From positions 1 to 11,608 of the forward strand of contig JAUWMO010000078.1 in NCBI GenBank assembly GCA_030613125.1: DNA of 11,608 nucleotides. The letters are read 5' to 3'. The translations under genes were made by a program, and so were the position numbers. The notes under the pieces were generated by a model. That model was not told where the DNA came from. It made no database searches and worked only from the letters and a program-made list of their open reading frames with translations. Shown one piece after another: positions 1-7,716 of this stretch. This DNA comes from Bacteroidota bacterium. Lineage in GTDB: Bacteria > Bacteroidota > Bacteroidia > Bacteroidales > VadinHA17. Position 1 is the stretch's first letter. Every line of letters starts with the position of its first letter.

Positions 1-1
1 G

Positions 2-850
2 TATGAAAATGACTTTAATTCTACCATAGATGATTTTCTCATGACAGGATTTTCAATTATAACGGCATCCGGTTTTGATGATGGTGGATTAAATACAAAA
101 CATCCTTATGAAAGCCCTGATCAGGATAATAAAACTTTGGAATATATAGCTCAACTTAAAATACCAATAATACTAAAAGAATCAGATTCTTATATGATCT
201 TCGACAACATTGCCCTGGTTGAACCTGGTGAGGCCGGAACAAATTTTGGCGATGAAAAGTTCTGGGATTATGTGATTGTTGAAGGATCGAAAAATGAAGG
301 AATCACCTGGCAACCTATAGCCGATGGTTATGATTGCCGTAAACACACTTCATGGCTTACCCGGTATAATTCGGCCATTAGCGGGAATAATTCCACAGCA
401 ACCGGCACACCCTCATTGTTTGAGCCAAATATGATCAATCTTCTTGGCAGTGGTAATTTTTCAGGCGGGGATACTATTCTGATTCGTTTCAGGCTGTTCT
501 CTGATCCATATGCTAATGGCTGGGGCTGGATTATCGACAATCTTAAGATACAGGGATCGGTAAGCAGCGTATACAATATACTACAAGAGAAAACTATAAT
601 AAAGGTATATCCAAATCCAATCAGGGACCAGTTTAATATAGAAACCTCTTTCCCAACACCCATTAATGAACTTGACATTTCTGTTCTTGACCTTACCGGA
701 CGGATCATCCTGAAAAAACAAATTACCGTTAACGGACAATTCGCAACAGAAACCATTGATCTTTCCGAAGCACAAAACGGATTGTATCTTATAAAACTAA
801 AGGCGGGGAATCACATTTGGTACAAAAAAGTGATGAAGGTGAAATATTAA
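2..850 (+). CDS. Secreted protein with C-terminal T9SS type A sorting domain (5' partial)
   Basis: The reading frame is open from base 2 and no start lies near the window edge, so this is the C-terminal part of a larger protein; the first in-frame ATG, at 41, is probably internal. The visible part (about 282 residues) has two sections. The first is a beta-rich module rich in W, G and D, ending in GWGWIIDNLKIQG (about residues 173-185 from base 2). This pattern, an aromatic strand followed by IDN, is common in jelly-roll/MAM-like modules of secreted Bacteroidota proteases and adhesins. The second, the last 80 or so residues, is a typical T9SS type A signal: VYPNP, then ISVLDLTGRII, then IDLSEAQNGLYLIKL and a basic C-terminus. 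Such proteins cross the outer membrane through the Por system and are released or anchored at the surface after the signal is removed. The N-terminal function, catalytic or adhesive, cannot be seen. Confidence 0.9.
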   Translation, partial: YENDFNSTIDDFLMTGFSIITASGFDDGGLNTKHPYESPDQDNKTLEYIAQLKIPIILKESDSYMIFDNIALVEPGEAGTNFGDEKFWDYVIVEGSKNEGITWQPIADGYDCRKHTSWLTRYNSAISGNNSTATGTPSLFEPNMINLLGSGNFSGGDTILIRFRLFSDPYANGWGWIIDNLKIQGSVSSVYNILQEKTIIKVYPNPIRDQFNIETSFPTPINELDISVLDLTGRIILKKQITVNGQFATETIDLSEAQNGLYLIKLKAGNHIWYKKVMKVKY

Positions 851-1032
851 GGAACATTCGCCAATAACATAAGTTGTTAATAGGTCCTTATTGTAAACAT
901 TAAAGTATAATTGTCGTAGGTACTATATATTTCCCGTTTTCCGCATTGGGACACCCATAATTAATCCAAAATAAATTAATAAAAATAGCACCATGCTTCA
1001 GAGACTGTGTGAAAATAAAGATAAATGACTAA

Positions 1033-1170
1033 CCCCGCCATTTATGGTGGGGACAAAGAGTAATAACTAATATCGGGCTTTAGCCCAGCAATATTATAAA
1101 CATCAATCAGTTAGGGACTAAAGTCCCAGATAAAGAGGCCAATTTGGATACCCCGCCATAAATGACGGAG
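1033..1170. repeat. REP-like palindrome doublet (inverted pair)
   Basis: Four short palindromes lie in mirror-image order. The outer pair is 1033-1052 (CCCCGCCA-TTTA-TGGTGGGG) and 1151-1170 (an imperfect copy); the right one in reverse complement matches the left at 17 of 20 positions. The inner pair is 1075-1086 (GGGCT-TT-AGCCC) and 1114-1127 (GGGACT-AA-AGTCCC). Spacers between outer and inner palindromes are 22 and 23 bases. The block is therefore two similar half-elements facing each other, as in bacterial REP doublets (BIMEs) mobilised by RAYT-type Y1 transposases. No such transposase is in the window. The palindromes and symmetry are seen directly; the REP assignment is inferred. Confidence 0.7.
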
Positions 1171-1231
1171 TACTGCCCGATTAAAACAGGTAGGCACACA
1201 TTAAACAGAATTTCACAGAATGAGTGGGTAA

Positions 1232-1303
1232 AGGCCAGTGATCGTTTTGACAAGATTTTTGTTTACTTTTCATCGATTGGAAAAGTAAAGGACAGTCCGG
1301 CCT
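1232..1303. repeat. Hairpin element with 10-bp perfect inverted repeat
   Basis: TTTACTTTTC at 1262-1271 pairs perfectly with GAAAAGTAAA at 1280-1289 around an 8-base loop. Outside it, AGGCC at 1232-1236 can pair with GGCCT at 1299-1303. There is no T-run after the stem, so a simple intrinsic terminator is unlikely. The nested arms suggest a small dispersed repeat or remnant, but copy number cannot be judged from one window. Confidence 0.45.
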
Positions 1304-1342
1304 GAGAACAAAAAATTATTTAAAAGTTATTATTTTCTTAAG

Positions 1343-1428
1343 ATACGTATATTAGAACATAGCTAGTTTAATACGTATTTATTTTTTTATGCATAATTAA
1401 CAAATAGCATAATGTTCATTAGTGAACA
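1343..1428. promoter_or_regulatory. Dyad-rich tract, possible operator sites
   Basis: The 8-bp palindrome ATACGTAT occurs twice, at 1343-1350 and 1371-1378, 28 bases apart start to start. Downstream, TGTTCA-TTAG-TGAACA (1413-1428) is a perfect dyad with 6-bp arms. Paired short dyads upstream of a gene could be repressor sites, but this tract is so AT-rich that chance palindromes are plausible. No known regulator site is recognised. Confidence 0.25.
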
Positions 1429-1471
1429 CTATATGTACGTTTTTAAACAAAAAATATAGATAATTCAATTG

Positions 1472-1502
1472 TTGACGCAGATTAACTGACTATGTATCTT
1501 CA
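1472..1502 (+). promoter_or_regulatory. Possible Bacteroidota-type promoter before the permease remnant
   Basis: TTG at 1472-1474 is followed after exactly 20 bases by TATCTTCA (1495-1502), compared with the Bacteroidota consensus TTG-N19-21-TAnnTTTG. Two of the six defined -7 positions differ, so this is a weak match. It would place the transcript start near 1509 and give a leader of about 57 bases to the ATG at 1566. Confidence 0.3.
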
Positions 1503-1565
1503 ACTTATTAAGTACGGCATAATAATTGATTTACTTATCCCTTATTACCTTTAAATTCTATAACT

Positions 1566-3229
1566 ATGTTCAGAAAGCATTTTAAAATAGCCGTTAGAAA
1601 TTTAATAAACCAATTACAAGTATACACCTTGAATCAGACCTCCAATATGAAATTGAGCCGACAGGTAACAAAACCCTGGTATATATTTTCATCGTCATTG
1701 CCATTTTGATACTTGTGGTGGCCTGCATTAATTTTATGAACCTATCAACAGCCAGGTCAGCAGGAAGGGCAAAAGAAGTTGGTATAAAAAAAGTTGTCGG
1801 TTCATCGCGCAGAAACCTTATTTTTCAATTTCTATTTGAATCGGTCATTACCAGCCTTACCGCTCTGGTGATTGCAATTGTGCTGGTAGAGTTGTTGTTG
1901 CCTTCATTCAGTAATTTGATACACCTTTCTCTGAACATTGAGTATTTTGAGAGATGGTGGATTATCCCTTTTCTGATATTATTCGGGATACTTGTTGGAA
2001 TATTTGCAGGAAGTTATCCTGCATTTGTGCTGGCATCATATAAACCAGTTTCTGTTTTGAAAGGCGTTCTTGAAGCCGGCGCAAAGGGTAGTTTATTAAG
2101 ACGCATACTTGTTATTGCCCAATTTGTTGTATCCATCTCAATTTTGCTGGGAACCTTTGTCACAGATAAACAGGTCAGGTATATACTGAATAAGGATATC
2201 GGGTTTGATAAGGAAAATATCCTGGTAATCAGGCGATCAGATGCTTTAAAGGACCAAATAGATGCTTTCAAACAAGAGCTCTTGAAAAATCCCCGGGTAT
2301 TGAGTATATCAAACGGGAACAGTATCCCCGGCAGAAATTTCTCAAACAATGCAATCTTTATAGAAGGGCAATCTACTGCAAATACCTATCTTATTTGGCA
2401 AGTCTGGGTCAATTATGAGTTTGCAGAAACCTTTTCATTAGAATTAACTGAAGAACGGTTTTTTCAAAAAGATATGGCTTCAGATTCAGCGGCAATCGTA
2501 ATTAACGAAGCTGCTGTAAAATCTCTTGGACTTGAAGATCCGGTTGGAAAAAGACTAATGCAACCCAGCGGGCCCAACAGCTTCCAGTATACAACTATCA
2601 TAGGTGTCCTGAAAGATTTTAATTTTCAATCATTGCATCAGAATATTGAACCAATGGGTCTTAACCTTATCCCCGGCAACTGGGAAGGCTATATTCCTGT
2701 AAAAATTGACGTAACTAATGTTCCCAAAACAGTTGAATTTATTGGTCAGACATGGGAAAAGTTCAATCAGGATTATCCATTTGACTATTTCTGGATGGAT
2801 GATGATTTTAAAAGGCAATACGAAACTGAGATAAAGACAGGAAAAACACTTGCAATATTTTCTTTGCTATCGCTGTTCATAGCAAGTCTGGGATTATTTG
2901 GACTGGTTTCTTTTACAGCAGAAAAACGTACTAAGGAAATTGGAATAAGGAAAAGCCTTGGAGCTTCTGTTCCAAAAATACTTACACTATTATCAAAAGA
3001 AACTGTTTATATGGTTAGCGTGGCCACTCTGTTCTCAATCCCTGTTTTCTTCGTGATCAGGATGTGGCTACAGAATTTTGCTTTCCATTTTAATTTTAAC
3101 ATTATCGTTTTTGTTCTCTGGCTATTAATCACAGTACTAATTATATTAATTATTGCTATAACAACAGTCAGTTTTGTAGCAATAGGGGCAGCCCGGAGAA
3201 ACCCTGCAGATTCACTCAGATATGAGTAG
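1566..3229 (+). pseudogene. FtsX/MacB-like ABC transporter permease, internally deleted and frameshifted
   Basis: The ATG at 1566 opens with MFRKHFKIAVRNLINQ, the usual N-terminus of the roughly 800-residue Bacteroidota permeases, but that frame stops at 1707-1709. The rest of the gene continues in a different frame, open from 1598 to the stop at 3229 (543 codons). It picks up at about 1613 with ITSIHLESDLQYE, normally the end of the first periplasmic (MacB core) domain, then transmembrane helix 2 and the cytoplasmic motif STARSAGRAKEVGIKKVVG. The second half looks complete: two more helices, helix 5 near LLRRILVIAQFVVSISILL, a second periplasmic domain, the FtsX motif RTKEIGIRKSLGAS, two final helices and the family ending NPADSLRYE. 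Helix 1 and most of the first periplasmic domain, roughly 230-250 residues, are missing. A TTG at 1706 could start a 507-residue product, but inside a membrane helix. The partner ATPase is not in the window. The stop codon lies 11 bp from the end of the convergent LysM gene. Confidence 0.85.
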
Positions 3230-3240
3230 AAATCATGAAA

Positions 3241-5226
3241 TTATTTATATTCAAAATAAGGGACAACTTGCGGATATGGAGGGAAAGCAACCGGTATAAC
3301 CTGAAGGTTTTTTGTAAAATGAAGAAGGTACATTTTTCGATTCATTGCACCACTATACTCCCCCAATTTTTCAAAATGAAAATCGGAGACCAGCAGATCA
3401 GCCTTATGGGAACTAAAACATTCCATGAATTTATCGCCATAAGTTCCTAAACCGGTTAAGAAATAATACAAAATATCATAACCACTCCACGCAAAACTAA
3501 ACGGTATAGGCTCAGTATGGAATTTATCCCTGTACTTTCTCAGAAAATCCTGAACGCTTTTTTTTCTATAATCAAGATAATATATAGAACATATATAAAC
3601 ACCCATCTGGTGAAAATATTCTAACTGTATATTTCTGAATTGTTGCCATTCAGGAAAACCATACACTTTCAGATTATAATCTTTAGATAAAATGAAAAGT
3701 TTTGCAAGTACTTCACTTACAAATGTTTCTTTTTCAGAGAGGATAACAACAATGTTTGAATCCCGTGGTAGCAAGGCATCTTCTATTTCATTGATAGTGT
3801 CTCTCCTTGTCCGGGTTTCAGAGAAGAATACTTCTTTTAGTACAACATGCTCAAGTGGCCCATATTTCTCAAGTGACTCCAGGAGTTTCCATTTAAAGAG
3901 TTCGATGCGTTCATATTCCAATGAATCGCCCGGATGTATTAACACAATATTTTTATCAAAATCAGAAGCCACAACTCTTGAAAGGATTTCACTTTCAACT
4001 GAATGAGAAGGGACCACTTCAAATAAACCAGGATTATTGTGAAGTAAGTCGTCTTTTTGAATAAATGGACAAATAACAGGTACCTCAGTACCGTTAAGAT
4101 AATCGTTCAAAACGGCAACATTCATAGAATATGCCGGGCCAATTATCAGGTCCATTTCATCAAGATAACCACTACTGGCAAGTTCCTTCACTTTTTCCGG
4201 ATCCTGATCAGTATCAAAAACAAATAACTCGACCGACATTCCCCTTTTCCTAAGGTCATCCACTGCCATAAGTGCACCTTCATAGAATTCAATAAATTTA
4301 TAGCTTTTCGGATATATCCAGTTTTTATCCCTTTTAATTATTTTATATATCCTTTTTCCATATTGATTTACTTTACTTGAATCGATGAATTCTCTTTTTT
4401 CATTTTCATTAAGATAAAATGGTAGCAATAAAGCAGCTTTTACCGAATTATCGAAATATGCAGGAATTTCAGTATAACATAACTCCTCTGGTATATCACC
4501 TGGAACATGTTGGGTAAAAAAGAAAATTGTTTCAGGGGTTCTTGGAATACGAATGATATCACCTGCTTCCAGGCCTTTCCGTTTATCCCTGTTTGCCTTT
4601 CTAAGTTTGCGAACGCTGATCCCCAACTCTCTGGAAATCGAATAATAAGTTTCTCCCCGTTTAACCCTGTAATAAAAATAGTCCTCATCCGGAGTTATAA
4701 ATTTTTGTCTCTCCGGCTGGAACTCAATCCTGGGGATTTTTACAATTGTACCTGTTGGTATATCATCAAAATCGATATCAGAATTCAGATCAACAATTTC
4801 TTGCACTGATACATTATATAGTCTGGAGATAAAATAGAATGTTTCACCCATCTTAACACTATGAAAAATATACTTTCCAGATTCCTGTTCATCAATTTCT
4901 TCAGGTGGATTATCAGGTATTTTCAAAACCTGGCCTGATTGTAATCCAATAATAACACTGGGATTCTCTTTGGAAAGAACTTTTGGGGGAATATCATAGG
5001 CTTTACATATTGAATAAATTGTTTCTCCTTTTTTCACAATATGGATAAAATAGATCTCTCCATCTATCAGAACTTTTTCATTTGATTTTTCAATCTTAAT
5101 TTCCGGTTCCTGCCCAATAACCGTAATGTTGATTAGCAGAAAGAATAAAATCAAGATAGGATGTTTACACCCTGATCCAGTTATATGTCTGTATGTCAAT
5201 GTTTTACAAATTGCATTAATATCCAC
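3241..5226 (-). CDS. Triple-LysM exported protein with type I periplasmic-binding fold
   Basis: The protein begins with a hydrophobic export segment (HPILILFFLLINITVIGQ, about residues 22-39). Three LysM peptidoglycan-binding modules follow at about 58-104, 118-165 and 184-228, each with the G-E-T-x-Y/F-x-I/S core and an ending like VLKIP. From about 262 (VKAALLLPFY) to the end is a region like the type I periplasmic-binding fold of amino-acid ABC transporter receptors, with EFYEGALMAVDDLRKRG, LIIGPAYS and VPVICPF. Proteins of this architecture are widespread in Bacteroidota and are often named LysM or amino-acid-binding proteins; a wall-bound sensing or scaffolding role is inferred, by analogy with LpoA-type activators. 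No permease or ATPase partner is adjacent. The longest frame starts with GTG at 5226, but that codon overlaps a strong -7 box, so a TTG at 5197-5199 (MTYRHITGSG..., 652 residues) is the likelier start. The gene diverges from the 5361 gene. Confidence 0.85.
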   Translation of the reverse strand: MDINAICKTLTYRHITGSGCKHPILILFFLLINITVIGQEPEIKIEKSNEKVLIDGEIYFIHIVKKGETIYSICKAYDIPPKVLSKENPSVIIGLQSGQVLKIPDNPPEEIDEQESGKYIFHSVKMGETFYFISRLYNVSVQEIVDLNSDIDFDDIPTGTIVKIPRIEFQPERQKFITPDEDYFYYRVKRGETYYSISRELGISVRKLRKANRDKRKGLEAGDIIRIPRTPETIFFFTQHVPGDIPEELCYTEIPAYFDNSVKAALLLPFYLNENEKREFIDSSKVNQYGKRIYKIIKRDKNWIYPKSYKFIEFYEGALMAVDDLRKRGMSVELFVFDTDQDPEKVKELASSGYLDEMDLIIGPAYSMNVAVLNDYLNGTEVPVICPFIQKDDLLHNNPGLFEVVPSHSVESEILSRVVASDFDKNIVLIHPGDSLEYERIELFKWKLLESLEKYGPLEHVVLKEVFFSETRTRRDTINEIEDALLPRDSNIVVILSEKETFVSEVLAKLFILSKDYNLKVYGFPEWQQFRNIQLEYFHQMGVYICSIYYLDYRKKSVQDFLRKYRDKFHTEPIPFSFAWSGYDILYYFLTGLGTYGDKFMECFSSHKADLLVSDFHFEKLGEYSGAMNRKMYLLHFTKNLQVIPVAFPPYPQVVPYFEYK

Positions 5227-5255
5227 AAATATACTAAAGCAAATGGCTAATACAA
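5226..5255 (-). promoter_or_regulatory. Bacteroidota-type promoter for the LysM gene
   Basis: On the minus strand TTG (5255-5253) is followed after 19 bases by TATATTTG (5233-5226), a full match to the TTG-N19-21-TAnnTTTG promoter of Bacteroidota. Transcription would start near 5219-5221. This excludes the GTG at 5226 as a start on this transcript and favours the in-frame TTG at 5199-5197, leaving a leader of about 20 bases. Confidence 0.55.
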
Positions 5256-5360
5256 AATGTGGGTAGTCACAGAATTAATTTGAAATTGATTCGATTAATT
5301 TGTAACTTAAATTCCTGAAAATTTTTACTATTATTATATCATTAATACTTCTTTTCACCA

Positions 5361-6428
5361 ATGATTGAATTCTTCAAGAGATTGTTTCACATACGAAACA
5401 AAAAAAGATATCCGGAATACATAGGAAGTAATCCGGAACTTGACTTTGATAACACACTGCAAACCAGTAAAAAACCACGGAAACATCCTGATGCTGATGT
5501 ACACAAACTAATGATTGAGGCAACCAGGATAAGAAAGACAAAAGGATATCCGGCAGCAATTAAATATCTCCGGGATTTTGCTGAATATTATCTTGAAGAA
5601 CAAAATACTGCACTTATTACATGTATGAATAAACTGATCCCATACATGAAAAGGGGCACAATTCAGGATAATGATGAAATTAAGAAATACCTGGAGGGGA
5701 TCATCTCCAGGGCTCCAACAAAAACTGAACCCTATTTTCTCAACCTTCATATAACTATGGCTAACCTGTTCAGATCATATGATATTGAAGAAGCTACCAC
5801 ATATCTAAAAAACACTCTCGAAAAACACGGTTATACAATTGATACTTACAATATTCAAATCCATCTTACCGATCTGCTTTCCGAAAACCATAAGACTACA
5901 GAAGCCAAAGCATCACTCTTACATGCTAAAACTCTTCTAAATGATAAACTTGAAAGATTTAAATTAATTAAGATGCAGAGAAAGTGGCATCGTAGTTATG
6001 CATATCTTAATCTTTTCCTGGATAACAGTAACAATAAAGTAAATTACTTATTTCACAGATTTGTTGAATTTGCCCTTGATATGGCCCGGGTACTTAACCC
6101 AATACATATCGATCAGTTTCATGAAAGAAAAGATATGTATTATAAAAAAGAAAGGGGATTTGTTGATACAGAATCTTATAATAAGGTAATTCAGGAATTG
6201 GATCTTGAACAAAGGAAAGACTCCTTGTTAAAAGAAATCTATGGATTTTGCTTTGAAGAGATGCCGGCTATTCTGGGTGTATCAGAAAGACAATTACACT
6301 ATCAGCCTGGTGACCAGGAAAGCCTGGAGGAACTCAGGCAGAAGAAGATATTTCACAGAAAACCCTTTAAAGAACTTCCTGTTCTGGAAGATAAGATCAA
6401 CCATATTGTTCAGAAGTATATAAAGTAG
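5361..6428 (+). CDS. Unrecognised, predicted mostly helical protein (TPR-like)
   Basis: I do not recognise this 355-residue protein. It has no signal peptide or membrane helix. The N-terminus (MIEFFKRLFHIRNKKR) is short, amphipathic and basic, which could touch membrane or nucleic acid. Residues 45-95 and 120-200 read as consecutive amphipathic helices. Two stretches, about 125-157 (YFLNLHITMANLFRSYDIEEATTY and on) and 162-193, have helix-turn-helix spacing reminiscent of degenerate tetratricopeptide repeats. The C-terminal third is charged, rich in K, E and aromatic residues, with a conspicuous HERKDMYYKKERGF stretch (254-267). No catalytic motif is visible. It stands alone: divergent from the LysM gene 134 bp away and convergent with capA. 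A start at ATG 5361 is the only sensible choice in this frame. Base composition matches the neighbours, so there is no sign of recent transfer. A scaffold or protein-interaction role is the most that can be inferred. Confidence 0.7.
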   Translation: MIEFFKRLFHIRNKKRYPEYIGSNPELDFDNTLQTSKKPRKHPDADVHKLMIEATRIRKTKGYPAAIKYLRDFAEYYLEEQNTALITCMNKLIPYMKRGTIQDNDEIKKYLEGIISRAPTKTEPYFLNLHITMANLFRSYDIEEATTYLKNTLEKHGYTIDTYNIQIHLTDLLSENHKTTEAKASLLHAKTLLNDKLERFKLIKMQRKWHRSYAYLNLFLDNSNNKVNYLFHRFVEFALDMARVLNPIHIDQFHERKDMYYKKERGFVDTESYNKVIQELDLEQRKDSLLKEIYGFCFEEMPAILGVSERQLHYQPGDQESLEELRQKKIFHRKPFKELPVLEDKINHIVQKYIK

Positions 6429-6453
6429 GGAGTTTAAATTGGAAATATTCTCC

Positions 6454-6502
6454 GCTGCTTGTCGCTTGCGGTAAAGCTTTTTGCGAATGCGGTCAGCGCA
6501 GC
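6454..6502. terminator. Imperfect hairpin between convergent genes, possible shared terminator
   Basis: This short patch is more GC-rich than its surroundings. GCTGC (6454-6458) can pair with GCAGC (6498-6502), and CGCTTGC (6463-6469) can pair, with bulges, with GCGAATGCG (6483-6491). A smaller alternative stem, GCTT (6464-6467) with AAGC (6474-6477), is followed directly by five Ts (6478-6482), a weak intrinsic terminator for the plus-strand gene. Location between two converging genes supports termination, but the stems are poor. Confidence 0.25.
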
Positions 6503-7716
6503 TAATTTTCCGGGTTAACAAGGTTGTAAGTCAATTTCCAGCTATTATCCTTGGTATCATAAATATACTCCGGGACATTAATATTTTGTTTTGAGAATAA
6601 TTCTCTGGATTCATGAATAAAGATCTGCATTTTGTCAAAATATGCCTTTGATAAAAAAAAGTCAGGTTTATATTCAAACTGACTTACTGGCAAAATTTGG
6701 AAGCAGGTTTTATTCTTCAGTATCGTTTTGTAAACCCAGGTAAGATAATATCCTGTTTCGGTAATTTGTGTCAAATTATCTCTTTTGCTAAGTGTAAACT
6801 TAATTAAAGCTCCGCCATCTGTTTTACTTTTTCTTTGATTTGAAACAAAATTTCCCAGAGACCAGGCAATAAGTCTCTCTCCTGAATTATCCCCTTCTTT
6901 AAACCATTCCATTTTTTGTACCACATGGGGGTGTGAACCTATAACAATATCCACTCCCCTGGAAAAGCAGAATTCGGCAAGGTCGATTTGTTTATCATCA
7001 GGAGTAGATTTATATTCTTTTCCCCAATGAAAAAAGACAATAATTTTATCAACTTTCTTTTTTTTTGAATCGAATATATCTTTTTCTATTCTCTGTTTAT
7101 TAATCAGGTTTACAACTACCCCGGACGGCACTGGAATTCCGTTAGTACCATAGGTATAGTTTAACAGGGCAACTTTTATTCCGTTTTTTTCAAGAATTAG
7201 CGGATAATTAAGTATCCTGTCTGAGGTATCTTTAAAAGTACCTGTATGAGAGATATCCATCAGATCAAGGGCATTTATGGTCCTGATTATGCCCTTTTTC
7301 CCTCTGTCGCAGCAATGATTGTTCGCAGTAACAAGAACATTTATCCCTGCATTTCTACAGTCGGCAGCAAGTTCATCAGGCGAACTGAACTTAGGGTATC
7401 CTTTATATGGTTCTCCGCCTAAGGTTACTTCAAGGTTTGCAATAGTAAAATCTGCATCGCGGATTACAGGCTTTAAGTACTCAAAATATTCATCGTAATT
7501 GTAACTATCCTCACTAGCGTTATACGCAGCATTTATCTGTGTATCATGACCCAATATGTCACCTACAAACAGAAAAGTTAATCTTCCGGAAGTACTGTCA
7601 TCAATATCTGACTGACAAAATACCCTGATTGAAAATGATATTAGTAAATAAATAACCAATATTGTTCTGATCACAATGTTCCCAAAAATATGGTTTGAGC
7701 TAAGGAAATTACTCAT
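6502..7716 (-). CDS. CapA family protein (metallophosphoesterase-fold, exported)
   Basis: An N-terminal hydrophobic segment (about 12-34) marks an exported or membrane-anchored protein. The body carries the CapA/PgsA-type motifs in order: FVGDILGHD (50-58, first metal Asp), NLE (94-96), ANNHCCDRG (131-139), FFHWGKEY (228-235), GSHPHV (260-265) and SLGNF (286-290). These are the conserved metal-binding positions of the calcineurin-like fold shared by poly-gamma-glutamate synthesis protein CapA and its many homologues. Length (404) is normal. The capBC partners needed for poly-gamma-glutamate capsule synthesis are absent, so the substrate is unknown; a cell-wall or phosphoester substrate is possible. 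The start ATG overlaps the end of purC by 8 bases, implying translational coupling. A run of nine As in the coding strand (7066-7058, encoding KKKK near residue 218) is a slippage-prone spot. Confidence 0.85.
   Translation of the reverse strand: MSNFLSSNHIFGNIVIRTILVIYLLISFSIRVFCQSDIDDSTSGRLTFLFVGDILGHDTQINAAYNASEDSYNYDEYFEYLKPVIRDADFTIANLEVTLGGEPYKGYPKFSSPDELAADCRNAGINVLVTANNHCCDRGKKGIIRTINALDLMDISHTGTFKDTSDRILNYPLILEKNGIKVALLNYTYGTNGIPVPSGVVVNLINKQRIEKDIFDSKKKKVDKIIVFFHWGKEYKSTPDDKQIDLAEFCFSRGVDIVIGSHPHVVQKMEWFKEGDNSGERLIAWSLGNFVSNQRKSKTDGGALIKFTLSKRDNLTQITETGYYLTWVYKTILKNKTCFQILPVSQFEYKPDFFLSKAYFDKMQIFIHESRELFSKQNINVPEYIYDTKDNSWKLTYNLVNPEN

Larger units (their letters stand above)
851..1565. 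other. Gene-poor intergenic region with repeats
   Basis: These 715 bases hold no credible protein-coding gene on either strand. They contain a weak hairpin just after the upstream stop codon (TAACA at 865-869 pairs with TGTTA at 875-879), a doublet of REP-like palindromes (1033-1170), a separate hairpin element (1232-1303), and from about 1310 a very AT-rich tract with small dyads and a possible promoter ahead of the damaged permease gene. No tRNA fold or riboswitch was recognised. Confidence 0.75.

Noticed and set aside
849..889. Terminator after the T9SS gene (AAGGA ... TCCTT with inner TAACA/TGTTA)
   Set aside because: The arms are short and AT-rich and no T-run follows, so it does not meet the form of an intrinsic terminator.
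1001..1016. GAGACTGTGTGAAAAT resembling the terminal repeat of some insertion sequences
   Set aside because: There is no transposase, no second inverted copy and no target duplication in the window; a short chance match cannot be excluded.
1706..3229. A 507-residue permease starting at TTG 1706 as an intact gene
   Set aside because: That start lies within a membrane helix, and family-specific sequence continues in frame upstream to about 1613; the true N-terminus is at 1566 in another frame. A deleted gene explains this better.
3235..3450. Plus-strand 71-codon frame starting just after the permease stop
   Set aside because: It lies wholly opposite the 3' end of the LysM gene, has no recognisable content and is best read as a shadow of that gene.
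3692..4006. Plus-strand 104-codon frame inside the LysM gene
   Set aside because: Serine-rich low-complexity translation antisense to a well-supported domain; no start signal or family resemblance.
7058..7066. Run of nine As in the capA coding strand containing the A-AAA-AAG slippery motif, as a programmed frameshift
   Set aside because: The zero frame alone yields a full CapA-family protein and no downstream stem or useful second frame was apparent; it is at most a mutation-prone spot.
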